Assembly: GCF_021234875.1 (NCBI RefSeq)
Contig: NZ_JAJQVM010000015.1
Coordinates: 51,841-115,840, forward strand
Source of the DNA: Marinibactrum halimedae
GTDB lineage: Bacteria; Pseudomonadota; Gammaproteobacteria; Pseudomonadales; Cellvibrionaceae
Length of the DNA stretch: 64,000 bases
Direction of reading: 5' to 3'
Part shown: piece after piece, positions 38,300-48,888 of the stretch
How the letters are laid out: each line of letters starts with the position of its first letter
Numbering within the stretch: the stretch's first letter is position 1
Position numbers and translations under genes: made by a program
The notes under the pieces: generated by a model
The model's input: only the letters and a program-made list of their open reading frames with translations
Told to the model about the DNA's origin: nothing
The model's database searches: none

Positions 38300-40228
38300 A
38301 TGTCTATCGTCGTTACCCTTCCCGATGGCTCTCAACGTGAGTTTGATGGCCCTGTTTCCATTTTTGACGTTGCAGCAGATATCGGTCCTGGACTTGCTAA
38401 AGCAACCCTGGGTGGTCGTGTTAATGGTGTGCGAATGGATGCACACGATCTGATTACCGATAATGCAGATCTTGTGATCTTCACGCCTAAAGATGAAGAT
38501 GGGCTGGAAATTATACGTCATTCCTGCGCGCACTTAATTGGTCATGCGGTTAAACAACTGTGGCCAGACGCTAAAATGGCCATCGGCCCTACCATTGAGA
38601 ATGGGTTTTACTACGATATTGATCTTGATCATAAGCTGACCGATGAAGATGTTGAGAAGCTTGAGCGTCGTATGAAAGAGCTCGTCAAGAGAAAATACAG
38701 TGTGGTGAAAAAGAAAGTGTCTTGGCAAGATGCTCATGATGCTTTTGAGGCACGCGGTGAAACCTACAAAATGGAAATTTTGGAAAGGGACATCGATAAG
38801 TCTGATCAACCCGGCCTTTATCATCACGAAGAATATATTGATATGTGCCGAGGACCGCATGTTCCGAATATGGGGTTCTGTGAGCATTTTAAATTACAAA
38901 GAGTATCAGGTGCCTATTGGCGAGGCGACTCCAACAATAAAATGCTGCAACGGATTTATGGAACCGCTTGGGCAGATAAAAAACAACTTAAGGCACATCT
39001 TAAGTTTTTGGAAGAGGCTGTAAAACGCGATCATCGTAAATTGGGCAAAAAATTCGAGTTATTTCATTTACAGGAAGAAGCCCCTGGCATGGTGTTTTGG
39101 CACCCAAAAGGTTGGTCGATTTACACCACGATTGAAGAATACATGCGTCGTGTACAACGGGATAATGGTTATCGAGAAATTAAAACACCTCAAGTGGTGG
39201 ATCGCACCTTGTGGGAGAAGTCTGGTCATTGGGATAAGTTCCGAGAAAATATGTTCACCGTGGAGTCTGAATCTCGCGACTATGCTGTAAAGCCCATGAA
39301 TTGTCCCTGCCATGTTCAAGTGTTCAACCAAGGTTTGAAATCTTATAAAGATTTACCGTTACGATTGGCAGAGTTTGGCTCGTGTCATCGTAATGAAGCC
39401 TCCGGTACCTTACAGGGTATTATGAGGGTGCGTGGGTTCACTCAAGATGATGCTCATATTTTCTGTGCCGAGGACGATATTCAGAATGAAGTGTCTGTCT
39501 TTACGGATCTTTTGTATCAGGTCTATCGAGATTTCGGATTTGATGAAGTTATTATTCGATTGTCCACTCGCCCTGAGCAGAGAGTCGGCTCCGATGAAGT
39601 GTGGGATAAATCCGAAAAAGCACTGGCGGATGCGTTAGAAAGCAAAGGTTTAGACTACGAACTATTACCGGGTGAAGGTGCGTTTTACGGGCCGAAGATT
39701 GAGTTTTCATTGAAAGATTGTCTTGGCCGTGTATGGCAATGTGGCACGATTCAAGTGGATTTCTCTATGCCTGGTCGCCTAGGGGCTCAATATGTGGCTG
39801 AGGATGGTTCACGTCAAACACCCGTAATGTTACATCGGGCTATTTTGGGGTCTTTCGAGCGCTTTATCGGTATTTTGATCGAAGAATGTGAAGGAGCATT
39901 TCCAACTTGGCTTGCCCCAGAGCAGGTTGCTGTACTGAATATCACCGATAAACAGGCCGATTATGTGCTAAAAGTAGAAGAAACCCTTCGTTTACAAGGA
40001 TTTCGTGCAAATTCTGACTTGAGAAACGAAAAAATCGGCTTTAAAATCCGCGAGCACACGCTGCAGAGGGTTCCATACCTCATTGTCGTCGGTGATAATG
40101 AGGTGAAAGAGAATACCATAGCCGTTCGAACCCGTACGGGGGAAGATCTTGGGGCAATGAGTGTAGAGGCGTTTATCGCGTTGCTACGTGAAGATGTTGA
40201 ATCACGTAGCCGTTTACAAGACGCTTAA
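38300..40228 (+). CDS. thrS: Threonine-tRNA ligase
   Basis: A 642-residue class II synthetase. In order: TGS domain (1-60, [16 protein letters not shown]), editing domain with [10 protein letters not shown] and its zinc-type Cys/His residues, catalytic core ([34 protein letters not shown] in two motifs, [20 protein letters not shown]), and a C-terminal anticodon-binding domain. AAGGA precedes the ATG. It heads the thrS-infC-rpmI-rplT cluster. Confidence 0.97.
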   Translation: MSIVVTLPDGSQREFDGPVSIFDVAADIGPGLAKATLGGRVNGVRMDAHDLITDNADLVIFTPKDEDGLEIIRHSCAHLIGHAVKQLWPDAKMAIGPTIENGFYYDIDLDHKLTDEDVEKLERRMKELVKRKYSVVKKKVSWQDAHDAFEARGETYKMEILERDIDKSDQPGLYHHEEYIDMCRGPHVPNMGFCEHFKLQRVSGAYWRGDSNNKMLQRIYGTAWADKKQLKAHLKFLEEAVKRDHRKLGKKFELFHLQEEAPGMVFWHPKGWSIYTTIEEYMRRVQRDNGYREIKTPQVVDRTLWEKSGHWDKFRENMFTVESESRDYAVKPMNCPCHVQVFNQGLKSYKDLPLRLAEFGSCHRNEASGTLQGIMRVRGFTQDDAHIFCAEDDIQNEVSVFTDLLYQVYRDFGFDEVIIRLSTRPEQRVGSDEVWDKSEKALADALESKGLDYELLPGEGAFYGPKIEFSLKDCLGRVWQCGTIQVDFSMPGRLGAQYVAEDGSRQTPVMLHRAILGSFERFIGILIEECEGAFPTWLAPEQVAVLNITDKQADYVLKVEETLRLQGFRANSDLRNEKIGFKIREHTLQRVPYLIVVGDNEVKENTIAVRTRTGEDLGAMSVEAFIALLREDVESRSRLQDA

Positions 40229-40293
40229 CCGCCACCAAGTTATTACCCTGTGGGGGACAAAGGGGCATATAAGCCTCATGATTAGGAGAAACA

Positions 40294-40836
40294 ATTATCA
40301 AACGAGAAGCAAGCGCCGGACGTTCAAAAAAAGCCCGGATTAACGATCAAATTGATGCAAAAAAAGTCCGCCTTATTGGAGCTGATGGGGAGCAAGTCGG
40401 TATTGTTGACATCGCACAAGCCCTGCAAACCGCTCAAGGACAATCTTTAGACTTGGTTGAAATGTCCGCAGACTCAGATCCTCCCGTCTGTAAAGTGATG
40501 GACTACGGCAAGCACTTGTTTGAAATCAAGAAACAAAAAGCTGCTGCTAAGAAGAAGCAAAAGCAGCAGCAAGTAAAAGAAATGAAGTTCCGTCCCGGAA
40601 CCGATATTGGCGACTATAAGATTAAATTGAAAAGTCTTATACGTTTCCTAGAAGACGGGGACAAGGCTAAGGTATCACTGCGGTATCGTGGTCGAGAAAT
40701 GGCGCACCAAGAGTTGGGGATGGAAATGCTCCAACGCATCGAGAAGGATCTTGAGGAATACGGTGTAGTAGAGCAGCGTCCTAAAATGGAAGGTCGCCAA
40801 CTGCTTATGGTCATTGCCCCGAAAAAGAAAAAGTAG
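40294..40836 (+). CDS. infC: Translation initiation factor IF-3 (ATT start)
   Basis: A 180-residue factor that blocks premature subunit joining and checks the start codon. The coding frame begins with ATT at 40294 (read Met-Ile-Lys-Arg-Glu), five bases after AGGAG (40284-40288). An ATT start is the known self-regulating feature of infC, since IF-3 discriminates against its own start codon. Conserved parts include [47 protein letters not shown] and [16 protein letters not shown]. The first in-frame ATG (40462) would remove the N-terminal domain, so it is not the start. Confidence 0.96.
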   Translation: MIKREASAGRSKKARINDQIDAKKVRLIGADGEQVGIVDIAQALQTAQGQSLDLVEMSADSDPPVCKVMDYGKHLFEIKKQKAAAKKKQKQQQVKEMKFRPGTDIGDYKIKLKSLIRFLEDGDKAKVSLRYRGREMAHQELGMEMLQRIEKDLEEYGVVEQRPKMEGRQLLMVIAPKKKK

Positions 40837-41004
40837 CCAGGTTTTTAGCTACCGACCTACTTTGATTTATTAACAGCGAGCCCGAAAGCTAAGCTCTTAA
40901 TTTTGCGTTCTCCTCTTACAAAGCCCTTTTCTAAGGCGTTTTTATGAGAGAAAGTGCTCAATTGGGGTGATGCTCTACGGCTTAGAAATAATGGAGTTTC
41001 ACCC

Positions 41005-41199
41005 ATGTCAAAAGCTAAAGTACATAGTGGTGCGGCCAAGCGTTTCAAAAAGACCGCTAAAGGCTATAAGCACAAGCACGCTTTCAAAAGCCATATCCTT
41101 ACTAAAATGACCACCAAACGTAAGCGTCAATTACGTGGTACCAGCATGCTTAACGCTGCTGACAAGCCATTGGTTGATCGTATGTTGCGCGCCAAGTAA
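41005..41199 (+). CDS. rpmI: 50S ribosomal protein L35
   Basis: A 64-residue, very basic protein: [20 protein letters not shown], then [21 protein letters not shown]. Length and sequence are typical of L35. ATG 41005 is preceded by GGAG. A 168-bp gap separates it from infC; in E. coli this region is where L20 represses L35 translation. Confidence 0.97.
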   Translation: MSKAKVHSGAAKRFKKTAKGYKHKHAFKSHILTKMTTKRKRQLRGTSMLNAADKPLVDRMLRAK

Positions 41200-41237
41200 T
41201 TGGTCGGGTTTTTTAGAATTATTAAGAGGATAGAAAT

Positions 41238-41594
41238 ATGGCCCGTGTAAAACGTGGTGTTGAGGCGCGTCGTCGTCACAAGAAAGTTTTGAAAGCAGCA
41301 AAAGGTTACTACGGAGCACGTTCTCGTGTTTTTCGTGTAGCAAAACAAGCCGTTATTAAGGCTGGTCAGTACGCTTACCGTGACCGTCGTGTTAAAAAGC
41401 GCAATTTTCGTGCTTTGTGGATTACACGTATTAACGCTCAGTCTCGTGCGTTAGGTTTAAGCTACAGCCGTTTAATTGCTGGCTTGAAAAAAGCAAATAT
41501 TGAGTTAGACCGTCGCGTATTGGCAGACCTTGCCGTACATGATAAAGCGGCGTTTGCTGTAATCGTTGAGAAAGCGAAAGCAGCCCTGGCGTAA
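41238..41594 (+). CDS. rplT: 50S ribosomal protein L20
   Basis: A 118-residue protein with the L20 start ([20 protein letters not shown]) and [19 protein letters not shown]. It binds 23S rRNA early in assembly and usually represses its own operon. AGAGGAT is the ribosome site. A strong terminator follows at 41635. Confidence 0.98.
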   Translation: MARVKRGVEARRRHKKVLKAAKGYYGARSRVFRVAKQAVIKAGQYAYRDRRVKKRNFRALWITRINAQSRALGLSYSRLIAGLKKANIELDRRVLADLAVHDKAAFAVIVEKAKAALA

Positions 41595-41634
41595 TGCCAA
41601 TATGACAAATTGTGGGTAATCCATGATTTGTAAC

Positions 41635-41668
41635 AAAAAGGGAGGGGCGAAGGCTTCTCCCTTTTTTT
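41635..41668 (+). terminator. Terminator after rplT
   Basis: AAAAAGGGAG (41635-41644) pairs perfectly with CTCCCTTTTT (41657-41666) and runs into more T residues. Confidence 0.9.
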
Positions 41669-41701
41669 ATATATGAACGTTTTCTATACATGAACGTTGT
41701 C
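41668..41701. repeat. 17-bp duplication after the rplT terminator
   Basis: TATATATGAACGTTTTC is followed directly by TATACATGAACGTTGTC (two mismatches). Confidence 0.8.
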
Positions 41702-41797
41702 ATATATCTTGTTTATTTTTAATCGCTTGCTGTTGATGTTCATTGCGCTGTTTTCATAGCGCATAACGTTTTGCAGGGTGGCCCGTTTGGGTGAGAA

Positions 41798-41834
41798 CCT
41801 TTGGTGATTGACCTTTAAGGAAAATAACCAAAGG
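41798..41834 (+). promoter_or_regulatory. Inverted repeat in the pheS leader
   Basis: CCTTTGGT (41798-41805) and ACCAAAGG (41827-41834) form perfect eight-base arms 20 bases before the pheS ribosome site. Phe-tRNA-dependent attenuation controls pheST in E. coli; here no T tract or Phe-rich leader peptide supports that, so the role is open. Confidence 0.45.
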
Positions 41835-41844
41835 CAATGAGTGA

Positions 41845-42855
<1,011 letters not shown>

Positions 42856-42903
42856 GGCCGCGACTAACGCGCAGATTGTGAATTCATTGGAAAGATAAAT
42901 AAC

Positions 42904-45300
42904 ATGAAATTTTCAGAAGCATGGTTAAGAGAGTGGGTATCCCCAGAGCTCACCACAGAGTCATTGGCAGAGCAAATTACAATGGCAGGCTTAGAAGTTG
43001 ATGCCATTGAGAAGTTGGGTGGTTTGTTTTCAGGTGTTGTCGTCGGAGAGATTGTGTCTGCTGATCAGCATCCCGATGCCGATAAACTACGTGTCTGTTC
43101 CGTAAAAGGCGACGGTGATGAGCTGAAACAAGTGGTTTGTGGTGCACCCAATGCTCGCCCAGGTATCAAAATTCCCTTTGCTACTGTTGGTGCTCAATTG
43201 CCACCGGGCGAAGATGGCAAACCATTTAAAATTAAAAAGGCCAAACTTCGAGGTGTTGAATCCTTCGGGATGTTGTGTGCGCAAACTGAATTGCAATTAG
43301 GTGATGATGATGATGGCTTGTGGGAGTTGCCTGATGAAGCTCCGACAGGGGCACCACTAGAGTCGTATTTGAATTTAAATGATGCCCTCATTGAAGTAGA
43401 TCTAACGCCAAACCGTAGCGATTGTTTAAGTGTCAAAGGTATTGCCCGTGAAGTCGCGGTACTCAATCGCTTACCCTTCAAGGGTGCCGATATTCCAGCG
43501 GTAAAGCCCGTTCATGAAGAGACTTTCAGTGTCACTTTGAATGCGCCAGAAGGTTGTGCCCATTATGTTGGTCGCATCATCAAAAATGTGGATGTGTCAA
43601 AGCCATCACCGTTGTGGATGCAAGAGAAGTTACGTCGTAGTGGAATTCGCAGTATCGATGCCGTAGTGGATGTGACCAATTACGTGCTACTGGAGTTGGG
43701 TCAGCCAATGCACGCATTTGATTTCAGTACGCTTGAGGGTGGAATAGACGTTCGTTTGGCCACGGCAGAAGAACCTTTAACTCTGTTGGATGGTCAAGAG
43801 GTCAAACTCAACGAAGAGACGCTGGTCATCGCTGATGCTAAAAAAGCGGTTGCTATGGCGGGTATTATGGGGGGGGCAGAGACGGCCGTGAGTGATCAAA
43901 CTCAGGATATCTTCTTGGAAAGCGCATTTTTTAATCCCTTGGCCATTGCCGGGCGTGCCCGTCGTTATGGTTTGCATACGGATTCTTCGCATAGGTTCGA
44001 ACGCGGAGTGGATTATCGTTTACAGTCGTTTGCCATTGAGCGTGCAACTCAGTTGCTTCTTGATATTGTGGGGGGGGAGCCTGGCCCGTTAGTGGAAGCA
44101 ACCTCCCAGGAGTACTTGCCGAAAGAGGGCAGAGTGGAGCTTCGTCGTGAACGTATCGAGTCGGGCTTGGGTTTCAGCCTCCCTGATGACGAAGTTTTGG
44201 ATATATTGACGCGATTAGGTTTAGAGCTCTTGGATTCATCTGATGTTGGCTGGACGTTCACGATTCCAAGTTACCGATTTGATATCTCTATCGAAGAAGA
44301 TTTGCTTGAAGAATTAGCACGTGTATACGGGTACAACAATCTCCCCACAACTAGCCTAGAGGTTCCTCTTGCGATTCCAGAAAGTTCGGAGCGTCAGATT
44401 GGCTTGTCTCCAGCGCGTCGCTTGTTAGCAGCGAGAGGGTATCAAGAGGCTATATGTTACAGCTTTGTCGACCCTAAAATCCTTTCTCTGATTGAGCCTG
44501 ATGCTGTGCCGGTTGTGCTGCAAAACCCCATTAGCGCCGATATGTCCGTTATGCGAACGACATTGTGGGCTGGTTTATTGCCTGCATTGACGCGCAATAT
44601 CAATCGTCAGCAATCGCGAGTCCGGCTCTTTGAAACTGGCCTACGTTTCTGCTCCCCAGACGGCAGCTTAGAAAAGCTAGTGCAAGAGCCAATGATTGCA
44701 GGCCTAATTTATGGGCCTCGTCAGCCGGAAACGTGGCATGGTAAATCCGATAATGTCGACTTTTACGATCTTAAAGCGGATGTTGAAGCTTTGCTGGGCT
44801 TATCTAAAACCAATGCGCAGTTCGTTTCTGGTGAGCATTCCGCGCTTCACCCAGGACAGACCGCCAAAATAATTATTGATGGAGTTGAGGTCGGTATTTT
44901 GGGGGCAATTCATCCTCAATTGCAGAAAGCGATGGACATTCCCAACGGCGTCTTCTTATTCGAGCTATCTCAAAAAGTGGTTACTGAAGCTGCCTTGCCA
45001 GATTTTGCTCCTTTATCCAAGCAGCCAGAGATGAGAAGAGATATTGCCGTTGTGGTTGATCAGTCAGTATCTGCTAACGAGCTGCTTCAGGAAGTAAGAG
45101 ACAGTGCCGGTCAATACCTTACACAGTTAAAGATTTTTGATGTATATGTTGGCAAAGGTATTGATAAACAAAGAAAAAGTGTCGCCTTGGGCTTGACGTT
45201 CCAGCATCCATCTAGCACTCTTAAAGACGAACAAGTTAATGGATATGTAGGTGCGGTGGTTGAGCACCTTCATGAAAAACTTAACGCGACGCTCCGTTAG
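42904..45300 (+). CDS. pheT: Phenylalanine-tRNA ligase beta subunit
   Basis: A 798-residue subunit with the tRNA-binding domain near the N-terminus (VVGEIVSADQHPDADKLRVC), B3/B4 editing domain (LEVDLTPNRSDCLSVKGIAREV region), B5 domain, the catalytic-like domain and the C-terminal ferredoxin-fold anticodon domain (PEMRRDIAVVVDQSVSANEL). It forms the alpha2-beta2 enzyme with PheS. Confidence 0.97.
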   Translation: MKFSEAWLREWVSPELTTESLAEQITMAGLEVDAIEKLGGLFSGVVVGEIVSADQHPDADKLRVCSVKGDGDELKQVVCGAPNARPGIKIPFATVGAQLPPGEDGKPFKIKKAKLRGVESFGMLCAQTELQLGDDDDGLWELPDEAPTGAPLESYLNLNDALIEVDLTPNRSDCLSVKGIAREVAVLNRLPFKGADIPAVKPVHEETFSVTLNAPEGCAHYVGRIIKNVDVSKPSPLWMQEKLRRSGIRSIDAVVDVTNYVLLELGQPMHAFDFSTLEGGIDVRLATAEEPLTLLDGQEVKLNEETLVIADAKKAVAMAGIMGGAETAVSDQTQDIFLESAFFNPLAIAGRARRYGLHTDSSHRFERGVDYRLQSFAIERATQLLLDIVGGEPGPLVEATSQEYLPKEGRVELRRERIESGLGFSLPDDEVLDILTRLGLELLDSSDVGWTFTIPSYRFDISIEEDLLEELARVYGYNNLPTTSLEVPLAIPESSERQIGLSPARRLLAARGYQEAICYSFVDPKILSLIEPDAVPVVLQNPISADMSVMRTTLWAGLLPALTRNINRQQSRVRLFETGLRFCSPDGSLEKLVQEPMIAGLIYGPRQPETWHGKSDNVDFYDLKADVEALLGLSKTNAQFVSGEHSALHPGQTAKIIIDGVEVGILGAIHPQLQKAMDIPNGVFLFELSQKVVTEAALPDFAPLSKQPEMRRDIAVVVDQSVSANELLQEVRDSAGQYLTQLKIFDVYVGKGIDKQRKSVALGLTFQHPSSTLKDEQVNGYVGAVVEHLHEKLNATLR

Positions 45301-45395
45301 TTGGCGCAAGATTGTAGTGCTAGATATTGAATCGTGTTTTTTGGTTACGCATTCTTGCTTGATAAACGTAGCGTCGTTATCGGATTTTTAATGTA

Positions 45396-45704
45396 ATGTC
45401 GAGTGCGTTAACCAAGGCCGATTTGGCAGAAAAACTCTACGAAGATTTGGGGCTCAACAAGCGAGAAGCCAAAGAGCTTGTTGAAATCTTCTTTGAAGAG
45501 ATACGAACCGCACTTGAAAGTAACGAACAGGTGAAGCTATCTGGGTTTGGCAACTTTGATTTGCGTGAAAAAAGTCAGCGTCCGGGACGGAACCCCAAGA
45601 CTGGAGAAGAAATTCCAATCACTGCACGTAGAGTGGTGACTTTTCGACCTGGTCAGAAACTTAAGGCAAGAGTAGAGGCGTATGCTGGAACAAAGCCACA
45701 ATGA
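45396..45704 (+). CDS. ihfA: Integration host factor alpha subunit
   Basis: A 102-residue DNA-bending protein: [57 protein letters not shown] in two motifs, ending [17 protein letters not shown]. It pairs with IhfB to bend DNA about 160 degrees. Placement after pheST is typical of gammaproteobacteria. The next gene overlaps its end by 23 bp. Confidence 0.97.
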   Translation: MSSALTKADLAEKLYEDLGLNKREAKELVEIFFEEIRTALESNEQVKLSGFGNFDLREKSQRPGRNPKTGEEIPITARRVVTFRPGQKLKARVEAYAGTKPQ

Positions 45705-46038
45705 TGAGTTGCCGCCCATACCTGCAAAGCGCTACTTCACCATTGGTGAAGTCAGTGAACTTTGCGCGGTTAAACCGCATGTTTTACGGTATTGGGAACA
45801 GGAATTTCCTCAGCTTAAGCCCGTGAAACGACGCGGAAATCGTCGCTATTATCAACGCCAAGATGTACTTACCATAAGGCAGATTCGCAGCTTGTTATAT
45901 GATCAAGGCTTTACTATTGGTGGGGCTCGACAAAAAATGACGGGTGAAGATGCAGAGCATGATCTCACTCAATTCAAACAACTGGTTCAACAAATGATTG
46001 TTGAATTAGAAGAGGTGCTAAAAGTACTGAAAAATTGA
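45682..46038 (+). CDS. MerR-family regulator
   Basis: A 118-residue protein with the MerR winged helix ([30 protein letters not shown], residues about 18-47) and a short C-terminal helix ([17 protein letters not shown]). It overlaps ihfA by 23 bp, as in many gammaproteobacteria, so it is translated from the same mRNA. No Cys metal-binding loop is present. Confidence 0.92.
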   Translation: MLEQSHNDELPPIPAKRYFTIGEVSELCAVKPHVLRYWEQEFPQLKPVKRRGNRRYYQRQDVLTIRQIRSLLYDQGFTIGGARQKMTGEDAEHDLTQFKQLVQQMIVELEEVLKVLKN

Positions 46039-46155
46039 TCTTTTGTTAGGCAGAATTGCCAGTTGCAAATCCTCATAAATTCAGTATTATTCGAATCCCG
46101 TTTAGGGGCTTTTCCTAAATAAAACAAGAGCTTAGCTTTTCGTTCTTGATCTTAT

Positions 46156-46232
46156 CGGAGTGTAGCGCAGCCTGGTAGCGCACCACACTGGGGGTGTGGT
46201 GGTCGTCGGTTCAAATCCGGCCACTCCGACCA
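46156..46232 (+). tRNA. tRNA-Pro (GGG)
   Basis: A 77-nt gene with acceptor arms CGGAGTG and CACTCCG, A discriminator, encoded CCA, D-loop TAGCGCAG, anticodon GGG within loop CTGGGGG, and T loop GGTTCAAATCC. It marks the boundary between core operons and the accessory-looking DNA downstream; tRNA 3' ends are common integration sites. Confidence 0.97.
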
Positions 46233-46369
46233 AAAAATCCTTATTTATCAGCAACTTAGAATTTCGAAGAGTTAGATTTTATTTGGTGTGCGTTTCTGTG
46301 GTCCACATATGGTCCTGTCACAATTCAAGTAATAAAAAAGCCAGCATTAAGCTAGCTTTTGACAGGATT

Positions 46370-46510
46370 TTAGGTCTTGGCAATTTTCAAAAATTCTTCA
46401 GCTTTTTTCCTCATATCTTTAGACGAGAGCTTCGCTTTTGACTTTACTGCTTGTATTGAGCGGGTTATCTCAGCAGGGGTTTTTTGATCGTTAATTGATC
46501 TATTTTTCAT
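46370..46510 (-). CDS. 46-residue basic helical protein
   Basis: This short frame reads MKNRSINDQKTPAEITRSIQ and continues as a Lys-rich helix ending FLKIAKT. Its ATG overlaps the 3' end of the preceding gene by 11 bp, so the two are translationally coupled. It is the third member of a tight three-gene minus-strand set. No family is recognised. Confidence 0.55.
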   Translation of the reverse strand: MKNRSINDQKTPAEITRSIQAVKSKAKLSSKDMRKKAEEFLKIAKT

Positions 46511-46694
46511 CATCTGACTTCCTTATTTCATCAATTAATCTTCTATTTTCAATGTCATTTCTGGGGCCGAAATAAGGGCCTTGCGGGCCAAACTCTTGCT
46601 CTATTTCCTCTCCTAGAACCTCATACTCTTTTTTTCTTTCACGGGCTTTTTTTGCAGCTTCCGTGACTTGCCTTTGTATATCTTCGGTCAACAT
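46500..46694 (-). CDS. 64-residue charged protein, middle gene of a three-gene set
   Basis: A highly charged helical protein (AAKKARERKKEYEVLGEEIE) with a Gly/Pro/aromatic centre (FGPQGPYFGPRND). Its ATG shares a base with the stop of the gene upstream (TAATG), and its 3' end overlaps the next gene. These overlaps argue for a true operon. The size and arrangement resemble small phage or toxin-antitoxin cargo, but I see no matching motif. Confidence 0.6.
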   Translation of the reverse strand: MLTEDIQRQVTEAAKKARERKKEYEVLGEEIEQEFGPQGPYFGPRNDIENRRLIDEIRKSDDEK

Positions 46695-46987
46695 TATTTA
46701 AGCCTCTTTAGCAAGTGTGCACACTCGTCGAATCTATCATAATGAGGAGAAAAACCTCTTTGCTCGTAGAGTCTGACATGGGCAGGCGAAACTAGAGTAC
46801 AAAGCCAGATTTCTGGGGTTGTGTTTATCTTGGCATAGAGGTCAGCTGCATAAAGAGTGATATCAAGTATTTGTCCTGAAATAGGGTTATCAACGGGATT
46901 TGCTTCCATTGCATGGACTTTTAAAATCAACCTGTTTCTTAAAAACTCTCCATAACAAAGACCAAGTAATCTGCCGTATTTACACAC
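46694..46987 (-). pseudogene. Acyltransferase-like fragment, probably 5' truncated
   Basis: The frame ends SPAHVRLYEQRGFSPHYDRFDE, which resembles the C-terminal motif of GNAT/FeeM-like acyltransferases, and YGRLLGLCYGEF fits an earlier strand of that fold. The coding pattern continues upstream of the GTG at 46987 (reading FYEYHSRGGARRFDLAV) to a TGA near 47050 without any ATG. The N-terminal half of such a fold is missing, so this is probably a truncated or frameshifted gene. It shares a TAATG junction with the next gene. A complete short gene with a rare start codon remains possible. Confidence 0.5.
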
Positions 46988-47600
46988 TGCAAGATCAAAT
47001 CTTCTCGCTCCACCTCTTGAATGATATTCATAAAACAGCCTCCCGCAATCGAACGTCTTTCATTTATCGGTTACACGTTTGGTTTGGTCACTTTAGTGTA
47101 CCGTATGAAAGCGTTCGCTCACTCCTGTCGGCCTTGCCAACAGTGTGTTTCAGGAATTATTGTCTCCTACAGGGGCAAATGTGGTTCAATGTTTATTCTT
47201 TTCGGTCTAGAGAAGATTTTTAAAATTTAAGGCGTTGGTGTCAAAATCAATAGTTTGATTGTAGTTTTTAACCAGAGCGAAAAAGACCCACGTGAAGCCT
47301 TTAGTACCTACATGGCATAAAAGTATAGAATGCGATCAAGAAATAGAGTGCTTGTATATTCAGTAAAGAAAGGAAAAATTGGTGCTCGGGGCCGGACACG
47401 GTATTCCTAATTAAAACAATACGTTAGAGAGATTCAGTCGCACCATAATCGCAATTACTAGTGGATTATGCCGGGGTTTATACCGGCGTTAGACAGTGTA
47501 CGGCAATCCTACACCTAGCGCCAATTCGAGTGCGATATCGGGAATTGAACTCGTTAAAATAGATTCCTCGCTGAGCAGCACAACGTTTCAGGGAGGGAAG
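46988..47600. other. About 600 bp of apparently non-coding, degraded DNA
   Basis: No convincing gene apart from the upstream remnant of the acyltransferase-like frame (to about 47050). It holds a GCCGG/CCGGC hairpin (47470-47487) and a composite stem at 47485-47522 (GGCGTTAG...CTAGCGCC outside, GTGTA/TACAC inside, one ACA bulge). Confidence 0.5.
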
Positions 47601-48521
47601 CTAATCGACCACCAGCTTTTCGTGAAAAGTATATTCCACCAAAAAATCAATAAACACACGAATACGTGGCGATAATAAGCGGCGCTCTAGATATACAGCA
47701 TGAAATTGACTGCTTGCCGGGCGAAAAGCTGATAACACTTCCTCAAGCTCACCAGCGTCAATCGCTTTTTTGGCAAGGTATCCTGGCATTTGACTAACAC
47801 CCATTCCCGTTCTTGCCGCCTGTAAAACCGCTTCGCCATCATCAGCTTCCAGATAGCTAGGTAATACAAGCGAATCCGTTTTATCTTTTTCTGCAAAATA
47901 CCAAGGGTAAATTCGACCTGTCTCGGCGCTTCTAAAGTTTAGACAGTTGAAATTCACCAGCTCGCTTGGATGGGATGGTTTGCCATGCTGCGCCCAATAT
48001 TCCGGATGAGCGCAAACAATAAGCGGTGTATCAAATAAGTGTCTCGCAATGAGGTAGCTCGTATCATCCAAACCACCGGCTCGAATGGCAATATCAACCG
48101 ACTCGCCCGCGAGATCAACAATGCGATCTTCAAGCGTCAGCTCAACAGTGACATGCGGCCAGCGATCCTGAAATACTTTTATTGCGTCAACTAACCAGAG
48201 TCGCCCAAATGCTGAAGGCGCTGCCACTCTCAAGCGGCCTTTGGGAGCTGCAGAGGTATTGGCAACCTCATCACTAACAACGCCAATTTCATCGACAATC
48301 TTTCGCATCGCCTCTAAATAACGTTCCCCTTCAGGGGTGAGAGAAATACTTCGAGTCGTGCGATGCAATAACTTGATCCCCAGGTGTTCCTCAAGGCGCG
48401 ACACAGCTTTGGATGTGGCCGACGATGAAAGCCCTAACTGCCGCGCAGCCTCATTAAAAGCCCCCACTTCAGCCACCTGTATAAATGCGGAAATCCCGGA
48501 AAGTGGAGGTAGGCCTTTCAT
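47601..48521 (-). CDS. LysR-type transcriptional regulator
   Basis: A 306-residue LysR protein: helix-turn-helix ISAFIQVAEVGAFNEAARQLGLSSSATSKAVSRLEEHLG, given here as two parts in the family pattern (FIQVAEVGAFNEAARQLG; SSSATSKAVSRLEEHL), then LLHRTTRSISLTPEGERYL and an effector domain. The GRLRVAAPSAFGRLWL linker is typical of LysR proteins that control short-chain dehydrogenases and oxidoreductases. ATG 48521 (MKGLPPLSG) is preferred to a TTG nine codons upstream. The DNA beside it is a decayed oxidoreductase promoter and gene start related to the locus at 60965, suggesting that its original partner was such a gene. Confidence 0.92.
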   Translation of the reverse strand: MKGLPPLSGISAFIQVAEVGAFNEAARQLGLSSSATSKAVSRLEEHLGIKLLHRTTRSISLTPEGERYLEAMRKIVDEIGVVSDEVANTSAAPKGRLRVAAPSAFGRLWLVDAIKVFQDRWPHVTVELTLEDRIVDLAGESVDIAIRAGGLDDTSYLIARHLFDTPLIVCAHPEYWAQHGKPSHPSELVNFNCLNFRSAETGRIYPWYFAEKDKTDSLVLPSYLEADDGEAVLQAARTGMGVSQMPGYLAKKAIDAGELEEVLSAFRPASSQFHAVYLERRLLSPRIRVFIDFLVEYTFHEKLVVD

Positions 48522-48565
48522 ACAGTGTCTCCCATCAATTAATGACAAAAAATCAAATGTGAGAT

Positions 48566-48720
48566 CATTTTAACCCTATTTTTCTCACTTTGATGACCAT
48601 GCATCACTATTTATAACATCAAGCTAATCAGCTAGTGGATACCGTCGTTAAATTAGGCGTTGCTGTAGATTGATATCGTCGAACAGCATCTAACGCTAAT
48701 AACCCCATTATCTACATGTC
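48566..48720 (+). pseudogene. Decayed promoter and 5' end of an oxidoreductase gene
   Basis: Bases 48566-48661 align without gaps to 60965-61060, the upstream region and start of the intact oxidoreductase gene, with 65 of 96 identical at a constant offset of 12,399. The former start codon is now GTT (48647-48649), the ribosome site is altered, and the frame reads KLGVAVD then a stop, against KIGIIGAG in the intact gene. Weaker similarity with small gaps continues for some tens of bases (ATCG...AAC...GCATCT); the 3' limit is approximate. Confidence 0.7.
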
Positions 48721-48820
48721 GGTTTATCGCCCGATGGTCTAGGTACATTTTCTATATCACACCTTCTTAATTCTCTTGGCCCAATCTTGAACGTCAGACT
48801 TATTGATAGTGTCCTGAAAA

Positions 48821-48862
48821 TATTAAATCATTTAGTTGAACATTAAACTAAATGATTTAATA
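48821..48862. promoter_or_regulatory. Large palindromic operator of the marR gene
   Basis: TATTAAATCATTTAGTT (48821-48837) is the exact reverse complement of 48846-48862, with an eight-base centre: 17-bp perfect arms. It covers a possible promoter (TTGAAC 48836-48841, N16, TAATAT 48858-48863). MarR proteins usually repress themselves from such palindromes. Confidence 0.75.
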
Positions 48863-48888
48863 TTAAACTAAGTTGAGAGGGCAACCAG

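Noticed and set aside
46900..47230. Plus-strand open frames opposite the acyltransferase-like fragment
   Set aside because: They lack a ribosome site and domains, and the opposite strand shows the better coding signal.
48650..48693. Integron attC-like site beside the LysR gene
   Set aside because: GTTRRRY and RYYYAAC-like boxes are present but in the wrong order and too close. The stretch is better explained as the decayed oxidoreductase start.
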